This document shows, piece after piece, positions 28,787 to 37,924 of a DNA stretch of 64,000 nucleotides. The first letter of the stretch is position 1. Each line of letters opens with the position of its first letter. Made by a program: the position numbers and the translations under genes. Origin of the DNA: Nevskia sp. GTDB taxonomy: Bacteria > Pseudomonadota > Gammaproteobacteria > Nevskiales > Nevskiaceae. The stretch lies in assembly GCA_031291075.1 (NCBI GenBank), contig JARLJS010000095.1:25240-89239 (forward strand). The letters run 5' to 3'. The notes under the pieces were generated by a model. The model did no database searches. It saw only the letters and a program-made list of their open reading frames with translations, and was not told the origin of the DNA.

Positions 28787-30075
28787 TGCGGCTTTGCGCG
28801 GCGCTGCTGGCGGCGGGCCTGGCGGCCTGCTCCGGCGTGCCCGCGCGCGTGGTGGACTCGGCGCCCACGCGGCAGGACCCCGGCCGCCTGATCCTGCTCA
28901 CCGTGGCCAATCCGCCGGAGATACTGGCGCTGCGTGCGGGCTCGACGCTGCGCGGCTATGACATCTCTCCGGCCTACCGCCAGAGCGGCAGCGCCCAGGC
29001 GCTGCTGGACGGCATCGAAAGCGACTACGGCCTGCGCGAGGTGGCGGCCTGGCCGATTGCGCCGCTGCAGGTGCACTGCGTGGTGTTGCAAATCCCGGCC
29101 GGCGCCTCGCGCCAGGCGTTGCTCGAGCGGCTGGCGCGCGACGCGCGCGTGAGCCTGGCGCAGCCGCTGCAGTCCTTCGCCACCCTGGCGGGCGATTACA
29201 ACGATCCTTACTTCGGCTTGCAGCGCGGCTTCGCGCAGATCGACGCCGGCGGCGCCCAGCAGTGGTCGCGCGGCGAGGGCGTGCGGGTGGCGGTGATCGA
29301 CACCGGCGTCGACGGCGGCCATCCCGACCTGCAGGGGCGCATCGAGGCGCAACGCAACTTCGTCGATGACGATCCGCGCCAGTTCGGCGCCGACCGCCAC
29401 GGCACCGAGGTGGCCGGCATCATCGCCGCCGACGCCAACAACCGCGAAGGCATCGTCGGCGTGGCGCCGGGCGTGCATATCCTCGCGCTCAAGGCCTGCT
29501 GGCAGGTGCAGGCGCGCGCCGATGCCGCCCAGTGCAATTCGTTCACCCTGGCGCAGGCGCTGACCATTGCGATCGAGTCCGGCGTCCGCGTCATCAACCT
29601 GAGCCTCGGCGGGCCGCCCGATCCGCTGCTCACGCAGCTGGTGGAATATGCCTTGCGGCGCGGCGCGGTGGTGGTCGGCGCCGTGCCGCCCGACGGTCGC
29701 ACCGACGGCTTTCCCGTCGGCATCGCGGGCGTCATCGCGGTCGATACGCCCGAACACGTTGCATCCGGCGGCGCGGTTCTGCGCGCGCCCGGGCACGAGG
29801 TGCTCACGCTCACGCCGGGCGGCCACTACGATTTCGTCTCCGGCTCCTCGCTCGCCGCGGCGCACGTGAGCGGCGCGGTGGCGCTGCTGCTCGCGACCGA
29901 TGCGCGGCTCGACGGCACCGCCGCTTACGGCCTGCTCAAGCGCACCAGCGAGGGCGGCTCCGGCGCCGACAGCATCAACGTGTGCGCGGCGCTCGCGGTG
30001 CTGCGCAGCGGCGGCGACTGCGGCGCGGTGCCGGCGTTTCCCTCGATGCCGGCGGGCTCTTCGACGCCGCGCTGA
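28786..30075 (+). CDS. lipoprotein subtilisin-like serine protease (S8), possibly of reduced activity
   Basis: A 429-residue protein. Lipobox LAAC with Cys15. A propeptide-like domain about residues 35-130 ends LERLARDARVSLAQP. The S8 domain follows: Asp172 in AVIDTGVDGGHPDL, His205 in DRHGTEVAGII, and Ser355 in SGSSLAAAH. The oxyanion-hole Asn normally in an AAGN motif is absent. The corresponding stretch reads VVVGAVPPDG (about residues 295-304). The ATG overlaps the anti-sigma stop as TGATG. It may act on, or only bind, the anti-sigma factor. Confidence 0.82.
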   Translation: MRLCAALLAAGLAACSGVPARVVDSAPTRQDPGRLILLTVANPPEILALRAGSTLRGYDISPAYRQSGSAQALLDGIESDYGLREVAAWPIAPLQVHCVVLQIPAGASRQALLERLARDARVSLAQPLQSFATLAGDYNDPYFGLQRGFAQIDAGGAQQWSRGEGVRVAVIDTGVDGGHPDLQGRIEAQRNFVDDDPRQFGADRHGTEVAGIIAADANNREGIVGVAPGVHILALKACWQVQARADAAQCNSFTLAQALTIAIESGVRVINLSLGGPPDPLLTQLVEYALRRGAVVVGAVPPDGRTDGFPVGIAGVIAVDTPEHVASGGAVLRAPGHEVLTLTPGGHYDFVSGSSLAAAHVSGAVALLLATDARLDGTAAYGLLKRTSEGGSGADSINVCAALAVLRSGGDCGAVPAFPSMPAGSSTPR

Positions 30076-30188
30076 ATCGCCTCGTCTCTTCCGCGCGCAA
30101 GATAGCCGCTTTCGACTCAACCGATCTCCGCAGGTGTGGCACTCACGCTGGCAGGACGTGAATGCACACCCCTTCAAGGAGACACGTG

Positions 30189-31442
30189 ATGAGATCGCAT
30201 TGTGGCTTGGCGAAAGAACTGGTTCTGGGTGCTGCGGTCGTCTGCGGCCTGGCGGCTTGCAGCGGCGGCGGCATGTCCGATCCCATCAGTAGCAGCAATA
30301 GCTTGAGCGGCGGCAACAGCAGCGGTGGCAGCAGTAGCAGTAGCAGCAGCGGCGGCGGAACCGCCGCCGGCGCCTTCGCCGTCACCAACCTGGTCTCCGA
30401 CGGCGCGGCCGGGTTTCCCGCCGCGCACCAGGACATGACCCATCTGGTCAATCCCTGGGGCATCGCCTTCGAACCCAACGGCGTGGTGTGGACCGCCAAC
30501 AACGGCACCCAGACGTCGACGCTCTACGACGGCACCGGTACCGCGCAGGGCCTGGTCGTCAACCTGCTCAACACCAGCAATGGCCAGTTCGATCCCACCG
30601 GCGTGGTCTACAACGGCAGCGCCGACTTCATCGTCAGCCAGGGCGCGGCGTCCGGCGCGGCCGAGTTCATCTACGACGGCGAGGGCGGCGCGCTCGCGGG
30701 CTGGTCGTTCTCCACCGGCAGTACCGCCGTGACCGTGTACGACGACGGCGCCGGCAAGGCCGTCTACAAGGGCCTGGCGATCGCCAACACCGCCGGCGGC
30801 AACCGCCTCTACGCCGCCGACTTCCATAACAACAAGATCGATGTGTTCGACCGCGCCTTCAACAAGATCGCCGTCAGCGGCGGCTTCAAGGACGCCACGT
30901 TGCCGGCGGGCTACGCGCCGTTCAACATCCAGGCGCTCGGCGGCATGCTCTACGTCACCTACGCCGAGCAGATGGCGCCCGCCAACCACGACGAGGTGGA
31001 CGGCGCCGGCCTCGGCCTGGTCGATGTCTACGACTACGAAGGCAACCTGCAGCAACACCTGGTTCCCGTCGGCGGCGCCCTCAACGCGCCGTGGGGCCTG
31101 GCGCTGGCGCCGGCCGGGTTCGGCTCCGTCGGCGGCGACCTGCTGGTCGGCAACTTCGGCGACGGCAGGATCAATGTTTACAACCCGTCCAGCGGCAGCT
31201 TCGTCGGCATGCTCGCCGGCACCAACGGCAATCCCGTTGCCATCCCGGGCCTGTGGGGCATCTCGTTCGCCAACGGCGGCAATACCCTGTTCTTCGCCGC
31301 CGGCATCAACGACGAGGCCGACGGTCTCTACGGACGCATCGACGTGTCCGCAGTCGCGTCCGGCGGCAGCAGTTCCAGCTCGGGCGGCGGCGGCTCCAGC
31401 AGTTCGAGCGGCGGCGGTTCCAGCGGCGGATACATGTACTGA
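30189..31442 (+). CDS. TIGR03118-like secreted lipoprotein, beta-propeller type
   Basis: A 417-residue protein with a signal peptide and lipobox (GLAACSGG). Ser/Gly-rich low-complexity stretches flank the core: residues about 28-50 and the last 30 residues. The core begins FAVTNLVSDGAAGFPAAHQDMTHLVNPWGIAF. It contains repeated blades with phrases such as LVVNLLNTSNGQFDPTG, NRLYAADFHNNKIDVFD and GDLLVGNFGDGRINVYNP. This matches the TIGR03118 family, whose function is unknown. AAGGAGACACGTG before the ATG at 30189 sets the start; an ATG nine codons earlier is less likely. Confidence 0.8.
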   Translation: MRSHCGLAKELVLGAAVVCGLAACSGGGMSDPISSSNSLSGGNSSGGSSSSSSSGGGTAAGAFAVTNLVSDGAAGFPAAHQDMTHLVNPWGIAFEPNGVVWTANNGTQTSTLYDGTGTAQGLVVNLLNTSNGQFDPTGVVYNGSADFIVSQGAASGAAEFIYDGEGGALAGWSFSTGSTAVTVYDDGAGKAVYKGLAIANTAGGNRLYAADFHNNKIDVFDRAFNKIAVSGGFKDATLPAGYAPFNIQALGGMLYVTYAEQMAPANHDEVDGAGLGLVDVYDYEGNLQQHLVPVGGALNAPWGLALAPAGFGSVGGDLLVGNFGDGRINVYNPSSGSFVGMLAGTNGNPVAIPGLWGISFANGGNTLFFAAGINDEADGLYGRIDVSAVASGGSSSSSGGGGSSSSSGGGSSGGYMY

Positions 31443-31538
31443 TCACGCGCCGTATCCATTCACGGGCCCAGCCCCGGCAGCCGGAGCCGGGCCCGAACCA
31501 CCCGTTCGCTGTTTGCGATTCAGCAGGAGGGTAAGCCC

Positions 31539-31865
31539 ATGCTGCGATTTCCAGCATTGATTCTCTGCACCAGCTTGTTTTGTTCCACGCCGGCGGGCGC
31601 CGCGGGGATGGCGCAGCCCGGTGATCAGACCGTCCGCGAGGTCTGCTCCGGCTGCCACGGCAGCGGCCTGCTCGGCGCGCCGCAGATCGGCAACGGCGCC
31701 GCCTGGTCGGCGCGGCTCAAGGCCGCGGGTTCGGTCGACGGCCTGCTCGCCTCGGCCGAGAACGGCAAGAACAACATGCCGCCGCGCGGCGGCGTACCCG
31801 ATCTGAGCGACGCCGAATTGCGCGCGGCGATCGAATTCATGCTCGCCAGCAGCGGCATTCATTGA
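31539..31865 (+). CDS. cytochrome c5-like monoheme protein
   Basis: A 108-residue periplasmic protein. The signal peptide ends near PAGAAG. The heme motif CSGCH lies at residues 36-40, with the distal Met80 in NNMPPRGG. The late ELRAAIEFML helix closes the class I c fold. The ribosome binding site AGGAGGG precedes the ATG. It lies between the TIGR03118-like gene and the cytochrome-porin gene, only 11 nt from the latter, so it is a candidate soluble electron carrier for that outer-membrane protein. Confidence 0.9.
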   Translation: MLRFPALILCTSLFCSTPAGAAGMAQPGDQTVREVCSGCHGSGLLGAPQIGNGAAWSARLKAAGSVDGLLASAENGKNNMPPRGGVPDLSDAELRAAIEFMLASSGIH

Positions 31866-31876
31866 AAGGAGCAACT

Positions 31877-33232
31877 GTGTCGTACACCAATATCCGGACG
31901 ATTCCGCGCGCCGCCGCGCTGTTGCTGGCCGGCTGGCTACTGAGTCCCACGGCCCTGGCCGTGCCCAGCTACGCCCAGCAGACCGGGCTGCCCTGCACCA
32001 GTTGCCACACCATCGCTTTCGGCCCGGGCCTGACGCCGTTCGGGCAGGACTTCAAGCTCAACGGCTACGTCTGGAACGGCGGCAAGTCGGACCTGCCGCC
32101 GGTGGCTGCCATGGTCATCTCCTCCTTCACCCACACGGAAGCGGCGCAGGACGGCGGCGCTGCGCCGCACTTCAGCCCCAACGACAACGGCGCGGTGGAC
32201 CAGACCAGCCTGTTCTACGCCGGCAGGATCCTCGAGCACCTGGGCGCTTTCGCGCAGTTCACCTACGACGGCGTGGCACAGCGCCTGCACTGGGACAACC
32301 TCGACCTGCGCTATGCCGACAAGGGCAAGCTCGGCGGCACCGAGCTGGTGTGGGGCGCCACGCTCAACAACAACCCCACCGTGCAGGACCTGTGGAACAC
32401 CACGCCGGCCTGGAGCTACCCCTATGTTTCGTCTGCGCTCGCGCCGACTCCCGCCGCCGCACCTCTGATCGAAGGCTCGCTGGCGCAAGAGGTGTATGGC
32501 CTCACCGCCTACACCATGATCGCAAACCACTACTACATCGAAGGCGGCGCTTACCGCAGCCTGCCCGACCGCGCGCTCAGCGTACTGGGCGTCGGTGCCG
32601 GCTCCGTCAACCGCTTCCACGGCGTGGCGCCGTACTGGCGGCTCGCCTATCGCTTCAAGCAAGGGCCGTCCTATGGCTCGATCGGCGCCTTCGGCATCGA
32701 CGTGCACCAGTATCCAGGCAGCGACCCCAGCGCCGGCACCGACCGCTACGCCGATCTCGGCTTCGACGCGGTCTACGGTTACACGCGCGGCCGCCATGGC
32801 TTCCTGCTGCAGGCCACGCAGGTACACGAGGTGCAGAAGCTGCCCGCCTCGCTGGCCACGGGCGTCGTCGGCCAGGGTTCGAACGAGCTCAACAGCACGC
32901 GCATCAACGCGCAATACACCTGGTCGCAGACCTACGCCTTCAGCGCCGCGCTGTTCCGCGTCTATGGCGGCAGCGACCCCACGCTCTACGCGCCCGGCGC
33001 CATCTCCGGCAGCGCCAGCGGCAGCCCGGACAGCCGCGGCTACATCACGCAGGTGGAATACGTACCCTTCGGCAAGGCCCGCTCCTGGCTGCGGCCCTGG
33101 GTCAACCTGCGGCTGGGACTGCAGTACGTCTACTACACCGAGTTCAACGGCGGCGGCGCCAACTACGACGGCTCCGGCCGCTCCGCGCACGACAACAACA
33201 CGCTGTACCTGTTCGCCTGGCTGGCGATCTGA
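31877..33232 (+). CDS. Cyc2-like fused monoheme cytochrome-porin
   Basis: A 451-residue outer-membrane protein. The GTG start at 31877 has AAAGGAG five bases upstream. A signal peptide ends ALA-V (about residue 28). The next segment is VPSYAQQTGLPCTSCHT with heme motif CTSCH at residues 40-44, then LTPFGQDFKLNGY. This order (hydrophobic lead, QTG, CxxCH, FG..FKLNGY) is that of Cyc2-type proteins. The rest, residues about 65-451, is barrel-like with alternating aromatics and ends LYLFAWLAI. Such proteins move electrons across the outer membrane. The exact donor here is unknown. Confidence 0.78.
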   Translation: MSYTNIRTIPRAAALLLAGWLLSPTALAVPSYAQQTGLPCTSCHTIAFGPGLTPFGQDFKLNGYVWNGGKSDLPPVAAMVISSFTHTEAAQDGGAAPHFSPNDNGAVDQTSLFYAGRILEHLGAFAQFTYDGVAQRLHWDNLDLRYADKGKLGGTELVWGATLNNNPTVQDLWNTTPAWSYPYVSSALAPTPAAAPLIEGSLAQEVYGLTAYTMIANHYYIEGGAYRSLPDRALSVLGVGAGSVNRFHGVAPYWRLAYRFKQGPSYGSIGAFGIDVHQYPGSDPSAGTDRYADLGFDAVYGYTRGRHGFLLQATQVHEVQKLPASLATGVVGQGSNELNSTRINAQYTWSQTYAFSAALFRVYGGSDPTLYAPGAISGSASGSPDSRGYITQVEYVPFGKARSWLRPWVNLRLGLQYVYYTEFNGGGANYDGSGRSAHDNNTLYLFAWLAI

Positions 33233-33251
33233 GCAACTGCATGCCCGCGGC

Positions 33252-35081
33252 TCAGCCTGCAGCCGCGCGCGCGGACGGCCACAGCCGCTCGATCTTCAGC
33301 ACGCGCTCGCAGTCGCGTTCCTCCTGCAGGTCCTTCAGGCGGCCCTGCAGCAGGTCCTCGATCACGATCAGCCCGAGCACCCGGGTCGTATCCTCGCGCG
33401 CGACCACCGGCAGCGAGGATACGCGGCGGTCGGCCATGCGGTTGGCCACCTCGCGCAGGGTCTCGTCCGGGTAGGCCAGCACCGCCTCCGTCACGGCGAT
33501 GTCGTGCACACTGCGGTCCGCCGGGGCGCCGGCGCCCATCAGCGCCGCATCCAGCAGCGCACGCCGCGTCACCACGCCCAGCAGCCGGCCGGCGCCGTCC
33601 ACCACCGCGTACAGGCGCTGGCGCTTGAGCCCGAGCGGGTCGTCCGCCGCGGCGGCGCCGGCGCGCTGCGCCAGCCGCTGCTCCGCGCCGAGCGCGGTGT
33701 AGTCGCGGTGCATCACCTCGGACACGAACAGCACCTCCAGCGGGTCGACCGAGTATTCGCGGCTCAGGTGCACGCCGCGCCGCGCCACCTTCTCGGTCAG
33801 CACCGAGCGGCGCAGGGTCAGCACCGACACGCCGTAGGCCGCGGTGGCGGCCACCGCCAGCGGCAGCAGGGCGCCGTAGTCGTGCGTCAGCTCGAGCGAG
33901 AAGATCACCCCGGTCAGCGGCGAGCGCATCACGCCGCCGACCACCGCCGCCAGGCCCAGCAGCGCCCAGAACCCCGGCGCCACCGCCGGGAACACCTGCG
34001 CCTCCAGGGCGCCCAGCGCCGCGCCGATCATGAAGGTCGGCGCCAGCACGCCGCCGGAGGTGCCCGAGCCGAGCGAAAGGGACCAGATCAGCGTCTTCAC
34101 CACCAGGATGCCGACGACCAGGGACAGCGCCGCGCGGCCCTGGATCAGCTCGGCGATGACGTCGTAGCCCACGCCGAGCGCGCGCGGCTCCACCAGCCCG
34201 CCGACGCCGATGATCAGCCCGCCGATGGCCGGCCACCACATCCAGTGCAGCGGCAGCCGCTTGAACTGGTCCTCCGAGAAATAGACGAGCTGGGTGGCGA
34301 CGATCGCCAGCCCGCCGGCCAGGATGCCGGACAGCAGGCAGCAGGCAAGTGTGCCGGGGCCCAGGTGCAGGGCGACGTCGGGCACCGGGAACACCGCGGC
34401 CGTCCCCATAAGGTAGCCGCGGCACACGGTGGCGACGATCACGGCGGCGGCCACCGGCAGGAAGCTGCGCGGCCGCCACTCGAACAGCAGCAGCTCCACC
34501 GCCAGCAGGATCGAGGCCAGCGGCGCGTTGAAAGTGGCGGCCATGCCGCCCGCCGCGCCCGCCACCAGCAGCGTCTTGCGCTCGTCGGCGGTGACGTGCA
34601 GGAGCTGGCCGATGAGCGAGCCGAAGGCGCCGCCGGTCATGATCACCGGCCCTTCCGCGCCGAAAGGACCGCCGGTGCCGATGGTGACCGCCGCCGACAC
34701 CGGCTTGAGCAGCGCCACCCGCGGCGACACCCGGCTGCCCTTGCGCAGGATGGCGTCGATCGCCTCCGGCATGCCGTGGCCGCGGATCGCCTCCGAGCCG
34801 TAGCGCGCCATCAGGCCCACCACCAGCCCGCCCGCCACTGGCGCCAGCAGGATCAGCCAGGCGCTGTGCGCTGTCCCGCCCGGCGCCACCAGCGCGGTGG
34901 ACCAGCGCTGGTAGAACACCAGGTTGGTGATCAGCCCGATCAGGAGCTGCAGCGCCTGCGCCAGCGCGGCGCTGAGCGCGCCCACGCCCAGGGCCAGGGC
35001 GCACACCAGCAACACGCGGGGCGAAGTGGAGAAGTCGCCCAGGCGGGTGAGCGCGCGGGGATGATCGTCGGACGTGGACAT
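33252..35081 (-). CDS. CLC chloride channel/transporter with C-terminal CBS domains
   Basis: A 609-residue membrane protein. CLC signatures are GHGMPEAIDAI, the gating-Glu motif GTGGPFGAEGP, and SLGSGTSGGVLAPTFM. Glu of GAEGP is kept, which usually points to an H+/Cl- exchanger or gated channel. After about residue 450, two CBS domains follow (the first near VSEVMHRDYTAL, the second near VHDIAVTEAVLAYPDETLREVANRM, then VSSLPVV). The frame runs upstream to 35132, but MSTSDDHP at 35081 is the better start. A 20-nt gap separates it from the convergent Cyc2-like gene. Confidence 0.9.
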   Translation of the reverse strand: MSTSDDHPRALTRLGDFSTSPRVLLVCALALGVGALSAALAQALQLLIGLITNLVFYQRWSTALVAPGGTAHSAWLILLAPVAGGLVVGLMARYGSEAIRGHGMPEAIDAILRKGSRVSPRVALLKPVSAAVTIGTGGPFGAEGPVIMTGGAFGSLIGQLLHVTADERKTLLVAGAAGGMAATFNAPLASILLAVELLLFEWRPRSFLPVAAAVIVATVCRGYLMGTAAVFPVPDVALHLGPGTLACCLLSGILAGGLAIVATQLVYFSEDQFKRLPLHWMWWPAIGGLIIGVGGLVEPRALGVGYDVIAELIQGRAALSLVVGILVVKTLIWSLSLGSGTSGGVLAPTFMIGAALGALEAQVFPAVAPGFWALLGLAAVVGGVMRSPLTGVIFSLELTHDYGALLPLAVAATAAYGVSVLTLRRSVLTEKVARRGVHLSREYSVDPLEVLFVSEVMHRDYTALGAEQRLAQRAGAAAADDPLGLKRQRLYAVVDGAGRLLGVVTRRALLDAALMGAGAPADRSVHDIAVTEAVLAYPDETLREVANRMADRRVSSLPVVAREDTTRVLGLIVIEDLLQGRLKDLQEERDCERVLKIERLWPSARAAAG

Positions 35082-35193
35082 GGATCGGCAGGCGTCGAAA
35101 CGGAGGGCGAAACCTAGCATACTCAGTACCATGTAACGACCAGCGGCTTCCGGGCCGGTAGGCCCCCGGCAGTCGCCGGCCCGCTTCCCCCTC

Positions 35194-35222
35194 TTGAATT
35201 CCGCCCGTCCGTCCTCAAGAAT
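35194..35222 (+). promoter_or_regulatory. groESL sigma-70 promoter
   Basis: TTGAAT (35194-35199) and AAGAAT (35217-35222) at 17-nt spacing. The CIRCE operator begins directly at the -10 end, as expected for HrcA repression. A CTTGAA heat-shock-like -35 overlaps, but no matching sigma-32 -10 box is visible. Confidence 0.6.
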
Positions 35223-35248
35223 TAGCAGCCTCCGCTGGGGAGTGCTAA
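35222..35248 (+). promoter_or_regulatory. CIRCE operator (HrcA site), degenerate left arm
   Basis: TTAGCAGCC, a 9-nt spacer, then GAGTGCTAA: the 9-9-9 spacing of CIRCE. The right arm is a perfect consensus; the left arm differs from TTAGCACTC at three positions. It sits about 73 nt before groES. Confidence 0.85.
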
Positions 35249-35321
35249 CAGGGCTTGCGCGCCTGTTGCGGTATCCCAGGGAAAATCACTGTGAAGTCAA
35301 TCCCTTAGAGGAGTTTCAACT

Positions 35322-35612
35322 ATGAAGCTGCGTCCTTTGCACGATCGCGTGATCGTGAAGCGCCTGGAAGAAGAGAGGAAATCGGCCGGCGGCATCATCA
35401 TCCCGGATCAGGCTGCGGAAAAGCCGCTCAAGGCCGAAGTGGTCGCGGTCGGCCCCGGCAAGATCACCGACGACGGCAAGCTGCAGGCCCCCGACGTCAA
35501 GAAGGGCGACACTGTCCTGATCGGCAAGTACTCCGGCACCGAGGTCAAGGTCGACGGCGAGGACCTGGTGGTCCTGCGCGAAGACGACATCATGGCCGTC
35601 TTTACGAAGTAA
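35322..35612 (+). CDS. groES: co-chaperonin GroES
   Basis: A 96-residue protein of standard length. It begins [21 protein letters not shown], the family N-terminus, and contains the mobile-loop region [18 protein letters not shown] and the [18 protein letters not shown] strand. It caps the GroEL ring in ATP-driven protein folding. It is the first gene of a groES-groEL operon with a 33-nt gap to groEL. Regulation by HrcA at the CIRCE site upstream is expected. Confidence 0.97.
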   Translation: MKLRPLHDRVIVKRLEEERKSAGGIIIPDQAAEKPLKAEVVAVGPGKITDDGKLQAPDVKKGDTVLIGKYSGTEVKVDGEDLVVLREDDIMAVFTK

Positions 35613-37286
<1,674 letters not shown>

Positions 37287-37317
37287 GCAGCGCTTCCCAC
37301 GCAGCAACGTAGTACCG

Positions 37318-37348
37318 CAAGGCCCCGGCAACGGGGCCTTGTTTTTTT
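37318..37348 (+). terminator. intrinsic terminator of groES-groEL
   Basis: Stem CAAGGCCCC (37318-37326) and GGGGCCTTG (37333-37341), loop GGCAAC, then seven T (37342-37348). Confidence 0.95.
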
Positions 37349-37420
37349 GTCACGCCGCCGTCGGTTTGTTTCATTTATGATCGGCCGGCATAACGATATT
37401 CCGCCAAACAGGAGCTTGCC

Positions 37421-37789
37421 ATGATCGGTTACGTCACGCTGGGGACCAACAACCTGGAGCGCGCCGCCGCGTTCTACGACGCGCTGCTGGGCGAGATGGG
37501 CGCCAAGCGCATGATGGACTACCCCACCTTCATCATGTGGGCCACCAAGCCGGGCGCCGCCGGCCTGTGCGCGATCAAGCCGCATGACGGCAAGCCGGCC
37601 ACGGTGGGCAACGGCGTGATGGTGGCGCTGATGGCGGGCAGCAAGGAGCAGGTGGACGCGCTGTACAACAAGGCGATCCAGCTCGGCGGCACCGACGAGG
37701 GCAAGCCGGGCCCGCGCGGCGACGGTTTCTACGCCGCGTACTTCCGTGACCTTGACGGCAACAAGCTGAACTTTTTCTTCATGGGGTGA
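37421..37789 (+). CDS. VOC family (glyoxalase-like) protein
   Basis: A 122-residue single-module VOC protein. It has two beta-alpha-beta units: IGYVTLGTNNLERAAAFYDALLG and, later, GDGFYAAYFRDLDGNKLNFFFMG. The phrase AYFRDLDGNKL is a family closing motif with the metal-ligand Glu replaced or absent, so the enzyme type cannot be named. Ribosome binding site AGGAG lies 8 bases before the ATG. It is a single gene after the groEL terminator. Most relatives are annotated only as glyoxalase/bleomycin-resistance-like. Confidence 0.85.
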   Translation: MIGYVTLGTNNLERAAAFYDALLGEMGAKRMMDYPTFIMWATKPGAAGLCAIKPHDGKPATVGNGVMVALMAGSKEQVDALYNKAIQLGGTDEGKPGPRGDGFYAAYFRDLDGNKLNFFFMG

Positions 37790-37821
37790 GGTTCCGAACG
37801 CTCGGCCGTTGATTAATTTTT

Positions 37822-37903
37822 CGTCATTCCCGCGAAGGCGGGAATCCATTTTTCGTTTGCACGAAGCCTGAAGCAGAACTGGGTCCCCGCCTTCGCGGGG
37901 ACG
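37822..37903. repeat. palindromic repeat pair, ATTCCCGCGAAGGCGGGAAT family
   Basis: Two short palindromes lie in the gap between the VOC gene and the DadA-like gene. ATTCCCGCGAAGGCGGGAAT is at 37826-37845 and GTCCCCGCCTTCGCGGGGAC at 37883-37902. The TCGTCATTCCCGC...GGGAATCCA pattern recurs in weaker form near 54151, 59092 and 63758 (see the separate repeats). Confidence 0.7.
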
Positions 37904-37924
37904 ACAGGGCGAGCAGGGCTGCAC

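Noticed and set aside
35193..35210. Sigma-32 heat-shock promoter before groES
   Set aside because: CTTGAA fits a -35 box, but no CCCCAT-type -10 follows at the right spacing; CIRCE and a sigma-70 pair explain the control.
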